Below are positions 37,052-46,332 of a stretch of DNA of 64,000 bases, piece by piece; position 1 is the stretch's first letter; each line of letters opens with the position of its first letter. A model generated the notes under the pieces. The model did not search any database, was not told where the DNA came from, and was given only the letters and a program-made list of their open reading frames with translations. This DNA is from Hyphomicrobium denitrificans ATCC 51888 (lineage in GTDB: Bacteria > Pseudomonadota > Alphaproteobacteria > Rhizobiales > Hyphomicrobiaceae), in contig NC_014313.1 in NCBI RefSeq assembly GCF_000143145.1, positions 3,286,001 to 3,350,000 of the forward strand, written 5' to 3'. Position numbers and translations under genes: made by a program.

Positions 37052-37717
37052 TTATTGAAGTTGTATGCGGAGGGCGGCGGCGGCGGCGATGGGTCCGAGG
37101 ACGACGGCGGCGAGCGATATCGCGGTCAGGATCAGAAACGCCGCACCGATGCCGGAAGGTCCCATCGTGGCGCTGACGGCCGATATGCCGAAAATCAAGG
37201 TCGGGACATAAAGCGGCAGCACGACGAGCGCCAGCAGCAAGCCGCCGCGCCGCGCCTTCACCGTCAAGGCGGCGCCGATGGCTCCGAGGAAACTGACCGC
37301 CGGGGTGCCGGCGAGCGTCGTTGCGACGAGGACCGGATAAGCTCCGAGGTCCAGGTTGAGCAAAATCCCAAGCACAGGCGCGAGCAGCGCCAGCGGGATG
37401 CCGGTCGTCAGCCAGTGCGCCAGCGCTTTCGCGGCGGCGACGAGTTCGAGCGGCAGGCGGCCGGTTGCGAGGACATCGAGCGTGCCGTCCTCGTAGTCGG
37501 CTTCGAAAATGCGGTTGAGCGACAGCAGCGCCGCCAGCAGCAGCGCGATCCACAAAATGCCGGCCGCAATGCGCGCCAGCAGATTGAGGTCCGGCCCGAG
37601 GCCGAGCGGCATCAGCGAGACGACGACGAGAAAGAAGCCCAGCGCCGTGCCGATCGCGCCGCCTTCGCGGACAGCCAATCGCAGGTCGCGGCGAACGAGT
37701 GCCCAGAAACTCGTCAC
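37052..37717 (-). CDS. ccmB: Haem exporter membrane protein CcmB
   Basis: The permease of the CcmAB ATPase that releases haem from CcmE. The 221-residue protein has six hydrophobic segments, starting with [22 protein letters not shown] and including FEADYEDGTLDVLATGRLPLELVAAAKALAHW (~75-105), the family's characteristic cytoplasmic loop. Its start codon overlaps the ccmA stop by 4 bases (37714-37717), so the two are translationally coupled. It is followed by the small frame and ccmC. Confidence 0.94.
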   Translation of the reverse strand: MTSFWALVRRDLRLAVREGGAIGTALGFFLVVVSLMPLGLGPDLNLLARIAAGILWIALLLAALLSLNRIFEADYEDGTLDVLATGRLPLELVAAAKALAHWLTTGIPLALLAPVLGILLNLDLGAYPVLVATTLAGTPAVSFLGAIGAALTVKARRGGLLLALVVLPLYVPTLIFGISAVSATMGPSGIGAAFLILTAISLAAVVLGPIAAAAALRIQLQ

Positions 37718-38337
37718 GCGGCCATCCTTTGCGAAGCGATTGTCAACGTGCGGGCGCGCTCCAGCGCCAGCGGGACATGCGTCGCGACGATCGCGATGCC
37801 ACCCTCGCGCGTATGATCATTGACCGCGGCCACGAGCCGGTCGGACGACGCGATATCGAGCGATACGGTCGGCTCGTCGAGAAGCCAGAGCGTGCGTGGC
37901 GCAAGCAAAAGACGCGCGAGGCCAAGCCGCCGCCGTTGTCCGGCTGAAAGATAAGCCGCCGGAAATTCCACGAGATCTTCCAAGCCGAAGTGATGAAGCG
38001 CGCGCTCGATCCGCTCGGTGCTCGCCGCTTGTCCGCCGAGATATTCCGCCCAGAAGACAGCGTTTTCGAAAACCGTCATGCTCGACTTGATAGCGTTGGC
38101 ATGACCAACGACGTGCGCCTGCTCCGTGATCGTCAGTTCGCCGTCACCGCCGTCGAGCCGGACCGTTCCGCTCGCGGGGCGGATGAAACCCGCAATCGTT
38201 CGGAGCAAGGTCGTCTTGCCCGCGCCGTTCGCTCCCGACAGGACCAGGGTTTCCCCCTCGGAAACCGAAAACGACAGGCCATCGATAACGATGCGGCCGC
38301 CCCGCTCTATGACCAAGTCTTCGGCAATGAGTTGCAC
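37714..38337 (-). CDS. ccmA: Haem exporter ATP-binding protein CcmA
   Basis: An ABC ATPase that powers CcmB. Walker [13 protein letters not shown] (~38-49), signature [17 protein letters not shown] (~125-141), Walker [13 protein letters not shown] (~147-158) and switch His in VATHVPL are present. The start is uncertain: GTG 38337 gives a 207-residue product with the family's [17 protein letters not shown] opening; the frame extends to GTG 38421 without similarity. It faces acnA across about 235 bases holding the promoters for both. Confidence 0.93.
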   Translation of the reverse strand: MQLIAEDLVIERGGRIVIDGLSFSVSEGETLVLSGANGAGKTTLLRTIAGFIRPASGTVRLDGGDGELTITEQAHVVGHANAIKSSMTVFENAVFWAEYLGGQAASTERIERALHHFGLEDLVEFPAAYLSAGQRRRLGLARLLLAPRTLWLLDEPTVSLDIASSDRLVAAVNDHTREGGIAIVATHVPLALERARTLTIASQRMAA

Positions 38338-38427
38338 AGGGACGGTTTCCGTGACTGCAAAATGAACGATGGCTGCTGCATTTTGCCTGCGACGCCATCG
38401 CCAAAACGTGAAGGGGTTCACTTTTTT

Positions 38428-38571
38428 GAAGGATTATATAAAAGGCACGTTGTATCCTTCGCTAGCGCAAAAGCGGGGATCGCGCGGCATCGTCAGCGAT
38501 GTCGCGGGATGTCCTCGATCCGCCGGCACTCCGGCGGCGCAGCCCTTCGTCCTAACTTCGGAGGCCTGACC
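38428..38571 (+). promoter_or_regulatory. Structured leader and putative operator in front of acnA
   Basis: GAAGGAT (38428-38434) and ATCCTTC (38454-38460) form an inverted repeat flanking a TATATAAAA box, resembling a promoter with an operator. Downstream, CCGCCGG-CACT-CCGGCGG (38520-38537) is a perfect 7-bp hairpin ending 24 bases before the GGAGG ribosome-binding site, placed to control ribosome access. Regulation by iron or redox state is only an inference. Confidence 0.45.
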
Positions 38572-41286
38572 TTGAGCGCACTCACACCTACATCCAACGA
38601 CAGCTTCAATTGCCGCAAGACCCTCACTGTCGAGGGCAAGCCCTACGTTTACTATTCGCTGCCCGATGCCGAGGCCAACGGCCTCAAGGGCATTTCCAAG
38701 CTCCCTTATTCGATGAAGGTTCTGCTCGAGAACCTGCTGCGTCATGAAGACGGACGCACGGTGACGAAAGCCGACATCGCGGCCATGGCCGATTGGCTCG
38801 ATAACAAGGGCAAAAAGGAAAAGGAGATCGGCTTCCGTCCGGCGCGGGTCCTGATGCAGGACTTCACCGGCGTTCCGGCCGTCGTCGATCTCGCGGCGAT
38901 GCGCGACGGCATGACGAAGCTCGGCGGCGATCCGTCCAAGATCAATCCGCTGGTGCCGGTCGATCTCATCATCGACCATTCGGTCATCGTCGATGAATTC
39001 GGAACGCCGAAGGCGCTCGCCGACAACGTGGCGCTGGAATACGCGCGCAACGGCGAACGCTATAACTTCCTGAAATGGGGCCAGGGCGCGTTTCATAATT
39101 TCCGCGTCGTGCCGCCCGGCACCGGCATCTGCCATCAGGTCAATCTCGAATACCTGGCGCAAACGGTCTGGACGAAGCAGTTGCCCGACGGCTCGACCGT
39201 CGCCTATCCCGACACGCTCGTCGGCACCGACAGCCATACGACGATGGTCAACGGCCTTGCCGTGCTCGGCTGGGGCGTCGGCGGCATCGAAGCGGAAGCG
39301 GCGATGCTCGGGCAGGCGCAGTCGATGCTCATTCCGGAAGTCATCGGCTTCCGCCTGACTGGCAAGCTCAACGAAGGCGTGACGGCGACGGACCTCGTCC
39401 TGACCGTTACGCAGATGCTGCGCAAAAAGGGCGTCGTCGGCAAATTCGTCGAATTCTACGGTCCCGGCCTCGACAGCATGACGCTCGCCGACCGGGCGAC
39501 GATCGGCAACATGGCGCCGGAATACGGTGCGACGTGCGGGTTCTTCCCGGTCGACTCGGAGACCATCAATTATCTCATGATCTCGGGACGCGATGCGCAT
39601 CGCATTGCGCTCGTCGAAGCCTACTCGAAGGCGCAGGGCCTGTTCCGCGAGTCGGGCTCCGCCGATCCGGTGTTCAGCGACACGCTGGCGCTCGATCTCG
39701 GCGACGTGGTGCCGTCGATGGCTGGACCGAAGCGGCCGGAAGGCCGGCTCGCGCTCGGCGACATCAAGAGCGGGTTCGAGACCGCGCTGGCGTCGGAATA
39801 CAAGAAGCCGGGCGAGCTTGAGAAGCGCGTTCCGGTCGAGGGCAAAGCCTACGACATCGGGCATGGCGACGTCGTCATCGCGGCGATCACGAGCTGCACG
39901 AACACGTCGAACCCGAGCGTTCTGATCGCAGCCGGGCTTCTCGCCCGCAATGCCGTCGCGCGCGGATTGACGAGCAAGCCGTGGGTGAAAACATCGCTCG
40001 CGCCTGGATCGCAGGTCGTCGCCGCTTATCTCGCGCAGTCGGGATTGCAGACCTATCTCGACAAGATCGGTTTCAATCTCGTCGGCTTCGGCTGCACCAC
40101 CTGCATCGGGAACTCGGGACCGCTGGCGCCGGAGTTGTCGAAGGCGATTAACGACAACGGCATCGTCGCGGCGGCGGTTCTTTCGGGCAACCGCAATTTT
40201 GAAGGCCGTGTCAGCCCTGACGTGCAGGCAAACTATCTCGCCTCGCCGCCGCTCGTCGTCGCGCATGCGTTGGCGGGGACCGTGCTCAAGGATCTGACGA
40301 AAGATCCAATCGGAACCGGCAGCGACGGCAAGGCCGTCTATCTCAAGGACATCTGGCCGACCTCGCAGGAAATCCAGAAGTTCATCGCCGAGAACATCAC
40401 GCGCGACATGTTCAAGGCGCGCTACGCCGACGTGTTCAAGGGTGACACGAACTGGCAGTCGATCGCGATCGGCGGCGGGCTCACCTACGGCTGGAACGGC
40501 GAGTCGACCTACGTTCAGAACCCGCCCTACTTCCAGAGCATCGCGCGCGATGCGAAGCCGGTCGGCGATGTCGTGAATGCGCGCATTCTCGGGCTGTTCG
40601 GCGACAAGATCACCACCGACCACATCTCGCCCGCCGGATCGATCAAGACGTCCAGCCCGGCCGGACGCTATCTGCTCGATCACGGCGTGCAGCCCGTCGA
40701 CTTCAACCAGTACGGTACGCGGCGCGGCAACCACGAAGTCATGATGCGCGGCACGTTCGCCAACATCCGCATCAAGAACGCGATGGTGAAGGACGCCAAC
40801 GGCAACGTGAAGGAAGGCGGCCTGACGATCCATTATCCGTCGGGCAAGGAGATGGCGATCTACGATGCCGCCATGCTCTACGAACAGGAGAACGTGCCGC
40901 TGGTCGTGTTCGCCGGTATCGAATACGGCAACGGCTCATCGCGCGACTGGGCAGCAAAAGGCACCAACCTGCTTGGCGTGCGCGCCGTCGTTGCGCAGTC
41001 GTTCGAGCGCATCCATCGTTCGAACCTCGTCGGCATGGGCGTCGCGCCGTTCACGTTCCAGGATGGCACCTCGTGGCAGACGCTCGGGCTCAAGGGCGAC
41101 GAGACGGTCACGATCCGGGGCCTCGCCAAGGTGAAGCCGCGCGAGACCGTCAATCTGTCGATCACGCGGGCCGATGGAACGTCGTTTGACGTGCCGGTGC
41201 TCTGCCGTATCGATACGCTGGACGAGATCGAGTACTTCAAGAACGGCGGCATTCTGCATTACGTGCTGCGCAATCTGGCGGCGTAA
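38572..41286 (+). CDS. acnA: Aconitate hydratase A
   Basis: Isomerises citrate and isocitrate using a [4Fe-4S] cluster. The 904-residue product, the usual size, begins at TTG 38572 with a strong GGAGG 7 bases upstream; the frame is open far into the ccmA region, which has no similarity and is rejected. Cluster cysteines are visible in the [12 protein letters not shown] segment and [12 protein letters not shown] (~505-515). The substrate-binding [21 protein letters not shown] (by position ~220-240) and the C-terminal swivel domain [10 protein letters not shown]...RSNLVGMGV are intact. A terminator follows. It is divergent from ccmA, a common alphaproteobacterial arrangement. Confidence 0.96.
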   Translation: MSALTPTSNDSFNCRKTLTVEGKPYVYYSLPDAEANGLKGISKLPYSMKVLLENLLRHEDGRTVTKADIAAMADWLDNKGKKEKEIGFRPARVLMQDFTGVPAVVDLAAMRDGMTKLGGDPSKINPLVPVDLIIDHSVIVDEFGTPKALADNVALEYARNGERYNFLKWGQGAFHNFRVVPPGTGICHQVNLEYLAQTVWTKQLPDGSTVAYPDTLVGTDSHTTMVNGLAVLGWGVGGIEAEAAMLGQAQSMLIPEVIGFRLTGKLNEGVTATDLVLTVTQMLRKKGVVGKFVEFYGPGLDSMTLADRATIGNMAPEYGATCGFFPVDSETINYLMISGRDAHRIALVEAYSKAQGLFRESGSADPVFSDTLALDLGDVVPSMAGPKRPEGRLALGDIKSGFETALASEYKKPGELEKRVPVEGKAYDIGHGDVVIAAITSCTNTSNPSVLIAAGLLARNAVARGLTSKPWVKTSLAPGSQVVAAYLAQSGLQTYLDKIGFNLVGFGCTTCIGNSGPLAPELSKAINDNGIVAAAVLSGNRNFEGRVSPDVQANYLASPPLVVAHALAGTVLKDLTKDPIGTGSDGKAVYLKDIWPTSQEIQKFIAENITRDMFKARYADVFKGDTNWQSIAIGGGLTYGWNGESTYVQNPPYFQSIARDAKPVGDVVNARILGLFGDKITTDHISPAGSIKTSSPAGRYLLDHGVQPVDFNQYGTRRGNHEVMMRGTFANIRIKNAMVKDANGNVKEGGLTIHYPSGKEMAIYDAAMLYEQENVPLVVFAGIEYGNGSSRDWAAKGTNLLGVRAVVAQSFERIHRSNLVGMGVAPFTFQDGTSWQTLGLKGDETVTIRGLAKVKPRETVNLSITRADGTSFDVPVLCRIDTLDEIEYFKNGGILHYVLRNLAA

Positions 41287-41314
41287 GCAGGTTTTCACCG
41301 ATCGCGATAAACAA

Positions 41315-41337
41315 AGGGGCGCGCTGCGCCCCTTTTT
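41315..41337 (+). terminator. Rho-independent terminator of acnA
   Basis: AGGGGCGC-GCT-GCGCCCCT forms a near-perfect 8-bp stem with a 3-base loop, followed by TTTT, 29 bases after the acnA stop. Confidence 0.85.
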
Positions 41338-41447
41338 GCTGCCGGCGTCGTCGCGTTAAGATGAATACCGCGCTCCTCACCCGTTCGTGACAGGGCTTTC
41401 CGGGCTTTCACTTTCTGGCCATCACGCTAGAGAGTAAGAAAGATCAG

Positions 41448-41535
41448 AGGTGACAGCATCACCTCGCTGGGGTTTTCCGACTGCGGAAAGACTTCGGCTC
41501 TTTTGTTTTGTCGTGCTTCCCATACGAAGCACGAC
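41448..41535 (+). promoter_or_regulatory. Three consecutive hairpins upstream of the DUF1223 gene
   Basis: AGGTGA/TCACCT (41448-41464), TTTCCG/CGGAAA (41474-41489) and GTCGTGCTTC/GAAGCACGAC (41510-41535, perfect 10-bp stem with a 6-base loop) follow one another and end 15 bases before the ATG at 41550. The last hairpin shares its TTTTGTTTTGTCGTGCTTC setting with the repeat at 52081-52185, so it may be a degraded copy of that element. Confidence 0.5.
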
Positions 41536-41549
41536 TAGGGCGAGCAGAA

Positions 41550-42323
41550 ATGCGTTTTCGCGATAGTCTTCTGGCAGCAGTCCTGGCGCCCGTATTCGCC
41601 GTCGCCACCGCGTCGTCTCTCGCAGCTCAACCCGCTGGCGAGGAGGGACAGCCCGCTACGCCCGTGCGAGCTGTCGTCGAGCTGTACACGAGCCAAGGTT
41701 GCTCATCTTGCCCGCCGGCGGATGCGCTGCTCGACAAGCTTGCCGCTGACCCGTCGATCATCGCGCTGACGTTCCCCGTCGATTACTGGAATTATCTCGG
41801 CTGGAAAGACACGTTTGGTTCACCGCGCAACAGCGAGCGGCAGCGCAACTATGCCCGCGCCCGTGGCGACGGCGCCATCTATACGCCGCAAGCGATCGTC
41901 AACGGCGAAGTTCACGTCAACGGCGCATCGGAAGCCGAAATTCAGAGCGCAATCGAGCGGACGTCGGACAAGGTCGGACCGCGGCACATTCCGATCCGTT
42001 TCTGGCAGGAGCGGAACACGCTGAACTTCGCGCTCGGCGGAGAGGAAGCCGGGCACGGACCGCGCGAGGCGACGATCTGGCTTGGTGTCGTGCAAACGTC
42101 CGGTACGGTCGACGTCAAGGACGGCGAGAACCAGGGCAAGCAGCTTACGTACAAGAACATCGTGCGTGAGCTGACGCCGATCGGAATCTGGAAGGGACAG
42201 CCGCTTGCGATCCAGCTTCCGCGCGCTGCATTGATGCAGGCCGAAGTTCAGAAGATCGTGGTGCTCCTGCAGGAGGACCGCAGCGGCCCGATCATCGGCG
42301 GAACTCTCGCGGGCCTGTGGTAG
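41550..42323 (+). CDS. DUF1223 domain protein, exported thioredoxin-like
   Basis: A 257-residue protein with a signal peptide (RDSLLAAVLAPVFAVATASSLAAQ). The DUF1223 domain follows directly: VVELYTSQGCSSCPPADALLDKLA with a CxxC-type pair in a thioredoxin-like context, VDYWNYLGWKDTFGSP, and YTPQAIVNGEVHVNGAS, the family's cis-Pro-like loop. The function is unknown; a periplasmic redox role is a fair inference. I chose ATG 41550; the frame opens at 41508 inside the leader hairpin. The gene follows acnA with a terminator and a long structured leader between. Confidence 0.85.
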   Translation: MRFRDSLLAAVLAPVFAVATASSLAAQPAGEEGQPATPVRAVVELYTSQGCSSCPPADALLDKLAADPSIIALTFPVDYWNYLGWKDTFGSPRNSERQRNYARARGDGAIYTPQAIVNGEVHVNGASEAEIQSAIERTSDKVGPRHIPIRFWQERNTLNFALGGEEAGHGPREATIWLGVVQTSGTVDVKDGENQGKQLTYKNIVRELTPIGIWKGQPLAIQLPRAALMQAEVQKIVVLLQEDRSGPIIGGTLAGLW

Positions 42324-42352
42324 GCTCTGACGCTTGTTGCCCTCTATACGGC

Positions 42353-42439
42353 ATGGCCGCCCTCCGAGGCGGCCATCCAGAGCGCGACACTCAATCTCCG
42401 GAACAATCGGCTCTGGATGGCCGGGTCAAGCCCGGCCAT
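42353..42439. repeat. Composite palindromic element (REP/BIME-like)
   Basis: Three nested palindromes occur in 87 bases: ATGGCCGCC-CTCCGA-GGCGGCCAT (42353-42376), the pair CCAGAGC (42377-42383) with GCTCTGG (42410-42416), and ATGGCCGGG-TCAAG-CCCGGCCAT (42417-42439). The last matches the core of the palindrome at 11923-11947. It separates the convergent DUF1223 and M3 peptidase genes. Confidence 0.75.
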
Positions 42440-42465
42440 GGCGTCGAATTTAAATGCGCAAAAAG

Positions 42466-44565
42466 TTAAGCCGCCAGGCCTCGCTTTTTCAGCAACCCAT
42501 CGATCTTCGGCGGACGGCCGCGGAACGCGACATAGGCCGCATGCGGATCGCGGCGATTGCCCGCCGAATAGATGAACTCATAGAGCTTTTTCGCGGTCGG
42601 ACGATGGAACACGTCGCCCGCTTCCTCAAACGCTTCGAACGCATCGGCGTCCATCACTTCGGACCACAGATAGCTGTAGTAGCCCGCCGCATAGCCCGAC
42701 ATGATGTGCATGAAATGCGGGATGCGGTGGCGCATCACGATCTCGTCCGGCATGCCGATGTCTTTGAGCGTCTCGCGCTCGAAGCCTTCGACGTCGCCGA
42801 TGGGATTGCCATTGGCAGAATAGAGCGCCATGTCGACCAGCGCCGACGACGTATATTCGACCGTCGCAAAACCCTGATTGAAATTACGCGCGGCGAACAG
42901 GCGATTGCGCAGCGCTTTCGGCATCGGCTTGCCGGTCTTGTAATGCAGCGCGTGCTTTTCGAGCACTTCCGGCGTCGACAGCCAATGCTCATAAAGCTGC
43001 GATGGCAGTTCGACGAAATCGCGCGAGACGGCGGTTCCGGAGATCGACGGATAGCTGACATCCGACAACAGGCCGTGCAGAGCGTGGCCGAATTCGTGGA
43101 ATAGCGTGCGCGCATCGTCGAATGACAGCAGAGCAGGTTCGCCGTCAGCGCCCTTGGCGAAGTTCAGGACATTGATGATGACCGGCGACTGGCCTTTCGC
43201 CAGCTTATGCTGCGAGCGGAATGCCGACATCCAGGCGCCGGACCGCTTCGAGGGCCGTGCGAAATAATCGCCCATGAAGATGCCGACATGATCGCCGGAC
43301 TTGTTCAGGACTTCCCAGACCCGGACTTCGGGATGATAGCGCGGCAGGTCGGTCCGTTCCTTGAATCGCAGGCCGAACAGCCGCGTCGCGCAACCGAATG
43401 CGGCGCGGATCATGTTGTCGAGCTGCAGGTACGGCCGGAGCTTCGACTCGTCGAAATCGAATTTGGCTTTGCGCACCTTCTCGGCGTAGTAGCGCCAGTC
43501 CCACGGCATGATGAGCGAATTATCGCCGCTTGCACGGGCTTCGGCGAGAAGCGCATCGTGCTCTTCGCCAGCGCGCTTGACGGCTTTGCGCCAGACGCCT
43601 TGCAGCAGATCGTCGACCGCGTCCGGCGTTTTCGCCATCGTGTCCTGCAGGCTGAACTCGGCGAAGGATTTGAATCCCATCAGCCGCGCATATTCGCTGC
43701 GGAGCGCAACGGCCTCGGCAACGATCTGACGGTTGTCGGTATCGCCGTCGTGAGCGCCGCGCTTGACCCAGGCTTCGAAAGCCTGCTCGCGCAGATCGCG
43801 GCGGCTGGAAAACGTCAAAAATCCTTCGACGCTGGAGCGTGCCAGCGTGATCATTCCCTTGCCATCGACCTTGGCATCGGCGGCGGCACGCTCGGCGCTT
43901 TCCTGCAGCGTCGACGGCAGGCCCGCGAGATCGGTCTCGTCTTCGAGAACGAGCCGCCAGGACTGCTCGTCCTTCAGAACGTTCTGCATGAACTGCGTGA
44001 CGAGCGTCGCGAGCCGGGCGTTGATTTCCTTGACGCGCGATTTTTCCGCAGGCGACAGGCGCGCCCCGGCGCGGACGAATTCGAGATGATGGCGTTCCAG
44101 CACGCGGCGATCTTCGTCGCTGAGCTTCAGCGACTCGCGGCGCTCGTAAAGGTCAGCGATTCGCTTGAACAGACGCTTGTCGAGGAGAATTCGCGTTTCA
44201 TGTGCCGCGAACCGCGGAGCCATATCGCGCGCGACTTCCTGCAATTCCGGAGTCGAGTTGGAGCCCTCGATATTCCAGAAAACGGAGGCGATGCTGGAGA
44301 GCTGCCAGCCGCTCTTCTCGAGGGCCAGAATCGTATTTGCGAATGTCGGCTTGGCCGGATTCGACGCGATCTTTTCGATCTCTTCCTTGTGCTGGCGGAA
44401 GGCGGCTTCGAGCGCGGGCTTGAAGTGGCGAGCTTCGATTTTGTCGAATGGCGGAAGCCCGAACTCGCTATTCCATTTGGCCGTCAACGGGTTGATTGCA
44501 GACTTGGGCGGCGCCTTGGCGGCCGGTTTCCGTGCACGTGCTATCATCCTGCGATCGCTATCCAT
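42466..44565 (-). CDS. M3 family metallopeptidase (oligopeptidase A/Dcp type)
   Basis: A cytoplasmic zinc peptidase that degrades short peptides. The 699-residue protein has the zinc-binding HEFGH motif in LFHEFGHALHGLLSDV with the downstream Glu in FVELPSQLYEHW, and the SGYAAGYYSYLWSEVMDADAF block of the PrlC/Dcp group near the C-terminus. It is not decided whether it is oligopeptidase A or peptidyl-dipeptidase Dcp. I chose ATG 44565 (MDSDRRMIARARK); an extension to 44631 is open. Convergent with DUF1223, with a REP-like element between. Confidence 0.92.
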   Translation of the reverse strand: MDSDRRMIARARKPAAKAPPKSAINPLTAKWNSEFGLPPFDKIEARHFKPALEAAFRQHKEEIEKIASNPAKPTFANTILALEKSGWQLSSIASVFWNIEGSNSTPELQEVARDMAPRFAAHETRILLDKRLFKRIADLYERRESLKLSDEDRRVLERHHLEFVRAGARLSPAEKSRVKEINARLATLVTQFMQNVLKDEQSWRLVLEDETDLAGLPSTLQESAERAAADAKVDGKGMITLARSSVEGFLTFSSRRDLREQAFEAWVKRGAHDGDTDNRQIVAEAVALRSEYARLMGFKSFAEFSLQDTMAKTPDAVDDLLQGVWRKAVKRAGEEHDALLAEARASGDNSLIMPWDWRYYAEKVRKAKFDFDESKLRPYLQLDNMIRAAFGCATRLFGLRFKERTDLPRYHPEVRVWEVLNKSGDHVGIFMGDYFARPSKRSGAWMSAFRSQHKLAKGQSPVIINVLNFAKGADGEPALLSFDDARTLFHEFGHALHGLLSDVSYPSISGTAVSRDFVELPSQLYEHWLSTPEVLEKHALHYKTGKPMPKALRNRLFAARNFNQGFATVEYTSSALVDMALYSANGNPIGDVEGFERETLKDIGMPDEIVMRHRIPHFMHIMSGYAAGYYSYLWSEVMDADAFEAFEEAGDVFHRPTAKKLYEFIYSAGNRRDPHAAYVAFRGRPPKIDGLLKKRGLAA

Positions 44566-44639
44566 TTTCGCTTCAGCGTAACTTGATATAATCACAGTTT
44601 TTCTCGTTGTCTCAAATAACGATCCTGTCATGCGACACG

Positions 44640-44831
44640 AAAAAAGGGCCGGATCGATCCGGCCCTTGAAGGGTATCTGGCAGGGATTGTCTTGGACGGG
44701 GAAGCCAAGACAGGAGAGGGTAATCAGGAGGGTTGCCGAGACCTAGCTCCGAAACTGTGGCCCCGGGGGGCTGGGGGGCTGAGTGTCCAGAGCCGGTTGT
44801 GAAGCAAGGTCTCGGTCAACCGTTATCTCTA
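44640..44831 (-). ncRNA. Putative structured small RNA with three hairpins and terminator
   Basis: Read on the minus strand, this gap folds into hairpin 1 (CCGAGACCT at the 5' side and AGGTCTCGG; 44737-44815, 9-bp closing stem), a C-rich linker containing CCCTCCTGA (44725-44733, complementary to a Shine-Dalgarno sequence), hairpin 2 (TGTCTTGG-CTTCCCCGT-CCAAGACA; 44689-44713) and a 12-bp perfect palindrome AAGGGCCGGATC/GATCCGGCCCTT (44645-44668) followed by seven U-encoding positions (44640-44646). No minus-strand gene lies upstream, so the terminator should end a non-coding transcript. The 5' end near 44831 rests on a poor TATTAA -10 match and is uncertain. Remaining bases of 44566-44955 hold no gene I can support. 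Confidence 0.6.
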
Positions 44832-44955
44832 TCGCGTTTTAATACGGCGGATTGTGGCCAGTTGGTCGTCGCGAATTTGTCGGATGCGAGGTAATTCGGT
44901 GCAAAGGAGTCTCTACAAGCTATCGCAATAAGCGAGTTCTTGCTTTCGCCAAGTA

Positions 44956-45384
44956 TTGGGGCGATCCTCAGAAAAGGTCAGCAACGGACGACTCGATTTG
45001 AGCGAGACAACCGATCCGATAGTTTTCCGCCCGCGACGCGCGGGGCATCACGCGGCTCCCGAAACGCACGGTTCCGAGCCAAACCGGCCGACTTCCTTCG
45101 ACAGGCATGAACTTGCCGCCATCCTTGATCTTTACGGGCGCAAGGTCGCGTCCGGAGCATGGCGCGATTACGCGATCGATCTGTTGCGCGATAAAGCCGT
45201 TTTTTCCGTCTTCCGGCGCTCGTGCGAATATCCGCTCTACCGGATCGAGAAGGATTTGCGCCTCGCGCGCAAGCAGGGCGCCTATAGCGTCATCGCGGCG
45301 GGTGGCCTGATCATGAAGCGCGGGCACGATCTCAAACGCGTGCTCAGCGTGCTCGAAGACAGGCTCGATCTGGTCAATTCCTGA
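44956..45384 (+). CDS. DUF2794 domain protein
   Basis: A 142-residue alphaproteobacterial protein of unknown function. The conserved part FDRHELAAILDLYGRKVASGAWRDYAIDLLRDKAVFSVFRRSCEYPLYRIEKDLRLARKQGAYSVIAAGGLIMKRGHDLKRVL (about residues 48-130, listed as a region) is the DUF2794 hallmark. The start is the TTG at 44956; a second TTG at 44998 has a GGA 10 bases upstream and would remove the variable N-terminus. Convergent with the BI-1 gene across a bidirectional terminator. Confidence 0.85.
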   Translation: MGRSSEKVSNGRLDLSETTDPIVFRPRRAGHHAAPETHGSEPNRPTSFDRHELAAILDLYGRKVASGAWRDYAIDLLRDKAVFSVFRRSCEYPLYRIEKDLRLARKQGAYSVIAAGGLIMKRGHDLKRVLSVLEDRLDLVNS

Positions 45385-45410
45385 GCAGCGACGGTAGCGC
45401 GGATATAAAA

Positions 45411-45434
45411 AAGGCCCCGAATTTTCGGGGCCTT
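45411..45434. terminator. Bidirectional terminator between DUF2794 and BI-1 genes
   Basis: AAGGCCCCGAA (45411-45421) pairs with TTCGGGGCCTT (45424-45434). On the minus strand it is followed by six U-encoding positions (45407-45412), serving the BI-1 gene best; on the plus strand only by TTT. Confidence 0.85.
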
Positions 45435-45458
45435 TCGCATTCGATATTTCGTCTGACG

Positions 45459-46226
45459 TTAATTGCTGTCGCTGTTCATCAGACCCAGGATGTTCAGGAT
45501 GTGGATGAACATCGTGATGAAAGAACCGTACAGCATGAACGCACCGAAGATCGAAGAGCGCTTCAGGGCATCCTCGCTGCCGTGAGACGCATTCTCGATG
45601 TACATCGACTTGATCGCCTGCGTCTCAAACGCCGTCATGACCGAGAAGAGCAGCACGACGACCGACGAGATGAGCAGGCTGACGGTCTTGCTCGTACCCG
45701 GGTCGGTGATGAAGAAGAAGCTCACCAGCATCGCGATGATCAGGCCGATCGACGCCATCGACAGGAAGCCGCTCCAGCCGGTCATGTCCTTCTTGGTCGT
45801 GTAACCGATGAGGCTCGTCGCCGCGAACGTCGCCGCCGCGATGAAGAAGGCCTGACCGATCAGGCCCGAAAGGCCGCGCGCGACGAACATTTCGATCATC
45901 GGCGAGATCAGGACGCCCCAGAGTGCGCAGTACGCCCAGAAGGCGCCGTGCGCGAGCGCGGTGCTACCCGAGAAGAACAGACGGGGGGCAAACCAGCCGA
46001 GACCCAGAAGCGCGGCGAAGATCACCCACTTCATCGGTCCGAGCGCGATCGCCTGCATGACGGCCGGGTTGGCCATCAACAGCATCACGACGACAGCGGT
46101 GCCGGCCACGCCGAGAGCCATATAGTTGTAGGTGCCGAGCATGAAGGAGCGCAGCCCCTGGTCTAATGCGCCGGATGTTCTCGCGCCGCCGATTGGCCCA
46201 GTCGGACGCGTAAAAACTTCAGCCAT
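45459..46226 (-). CDS. Bax inhibitor-1/YccA family membrane protein
   Basis: A 255-residue, seven-helix inner-membrane protein. It has the family's first helix with FMLGTYNYMALGVAGT, the later GYTTKKDMTGWSGFLSMASIGLIIA region and the C-terminal GAFMLYGSFITMFIHILNILG with the conserved YGSF..F...L..L pattern. Bacterial members modulate membrane stress and FtsH proteolysis; this is family knowledge. I chose ATG 46226 (MAEVFTRPTGPIGG); the open frame to 46268 precedes it. Terminator at 45411. Confidence 0.93.
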   Translation of the reverse strand: MAEVFTRPTGPIGGARTSGALDQGLRSFMLGTYNYMALGVAGTAVVVMLLMANPAVMQAIALGPMKWVIFAALLGLGWFAPRLFFSGSTALAHGAFWAYCALWGVLISPMIEMFVARGLSGLIGQAFFIAAATFAATSLIGYTTKKDMTGWSGFLSMASIGLIIAMLVSFFFITDPGTSKTVSLLISSVVVLLFSVMTAFETQAIKSMYIENASHGSEDALKRSSIFGAFMLYGSFITMFIHILNILGLMNSDSN

Positions 46227-46332
46227 TGTCGTAAAATCCTCGTTTGAAGCGGCGCAAATCCGCCGCACCTGCGCAAGATATGATCTCAGTGGGCCAAGCT
46301 TTCAAGGCCTCTGAAACCCAGAGTTTAATTTT

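Noticed and set aside
37990..38571. N-terminal extension of aconitase into ccmA
   Set aside because: Family members start near MSALT/S, and the strong GGAGG at the TTG 38572 fits; the extension lies on the antisense of ccmA.
38434..40833. 799-codon frame on the strand opposite acnA
   Set aside because: It is a high-GC shadow of a strongly conserved enzyme; its composition (His/Arg/Asp-rich) is the usual antisense pattern.
44640..44831. 6S RNA, tmRNA, SRP RNA or RNase P as identity of the small RNA
   Set aside because: It lacks the SRP GGTCAGG/GGAAGCAGCC core and tmRNA/RNase P motifs, and it has three separate stems instead of the single 6S hairpin with a central bubble.
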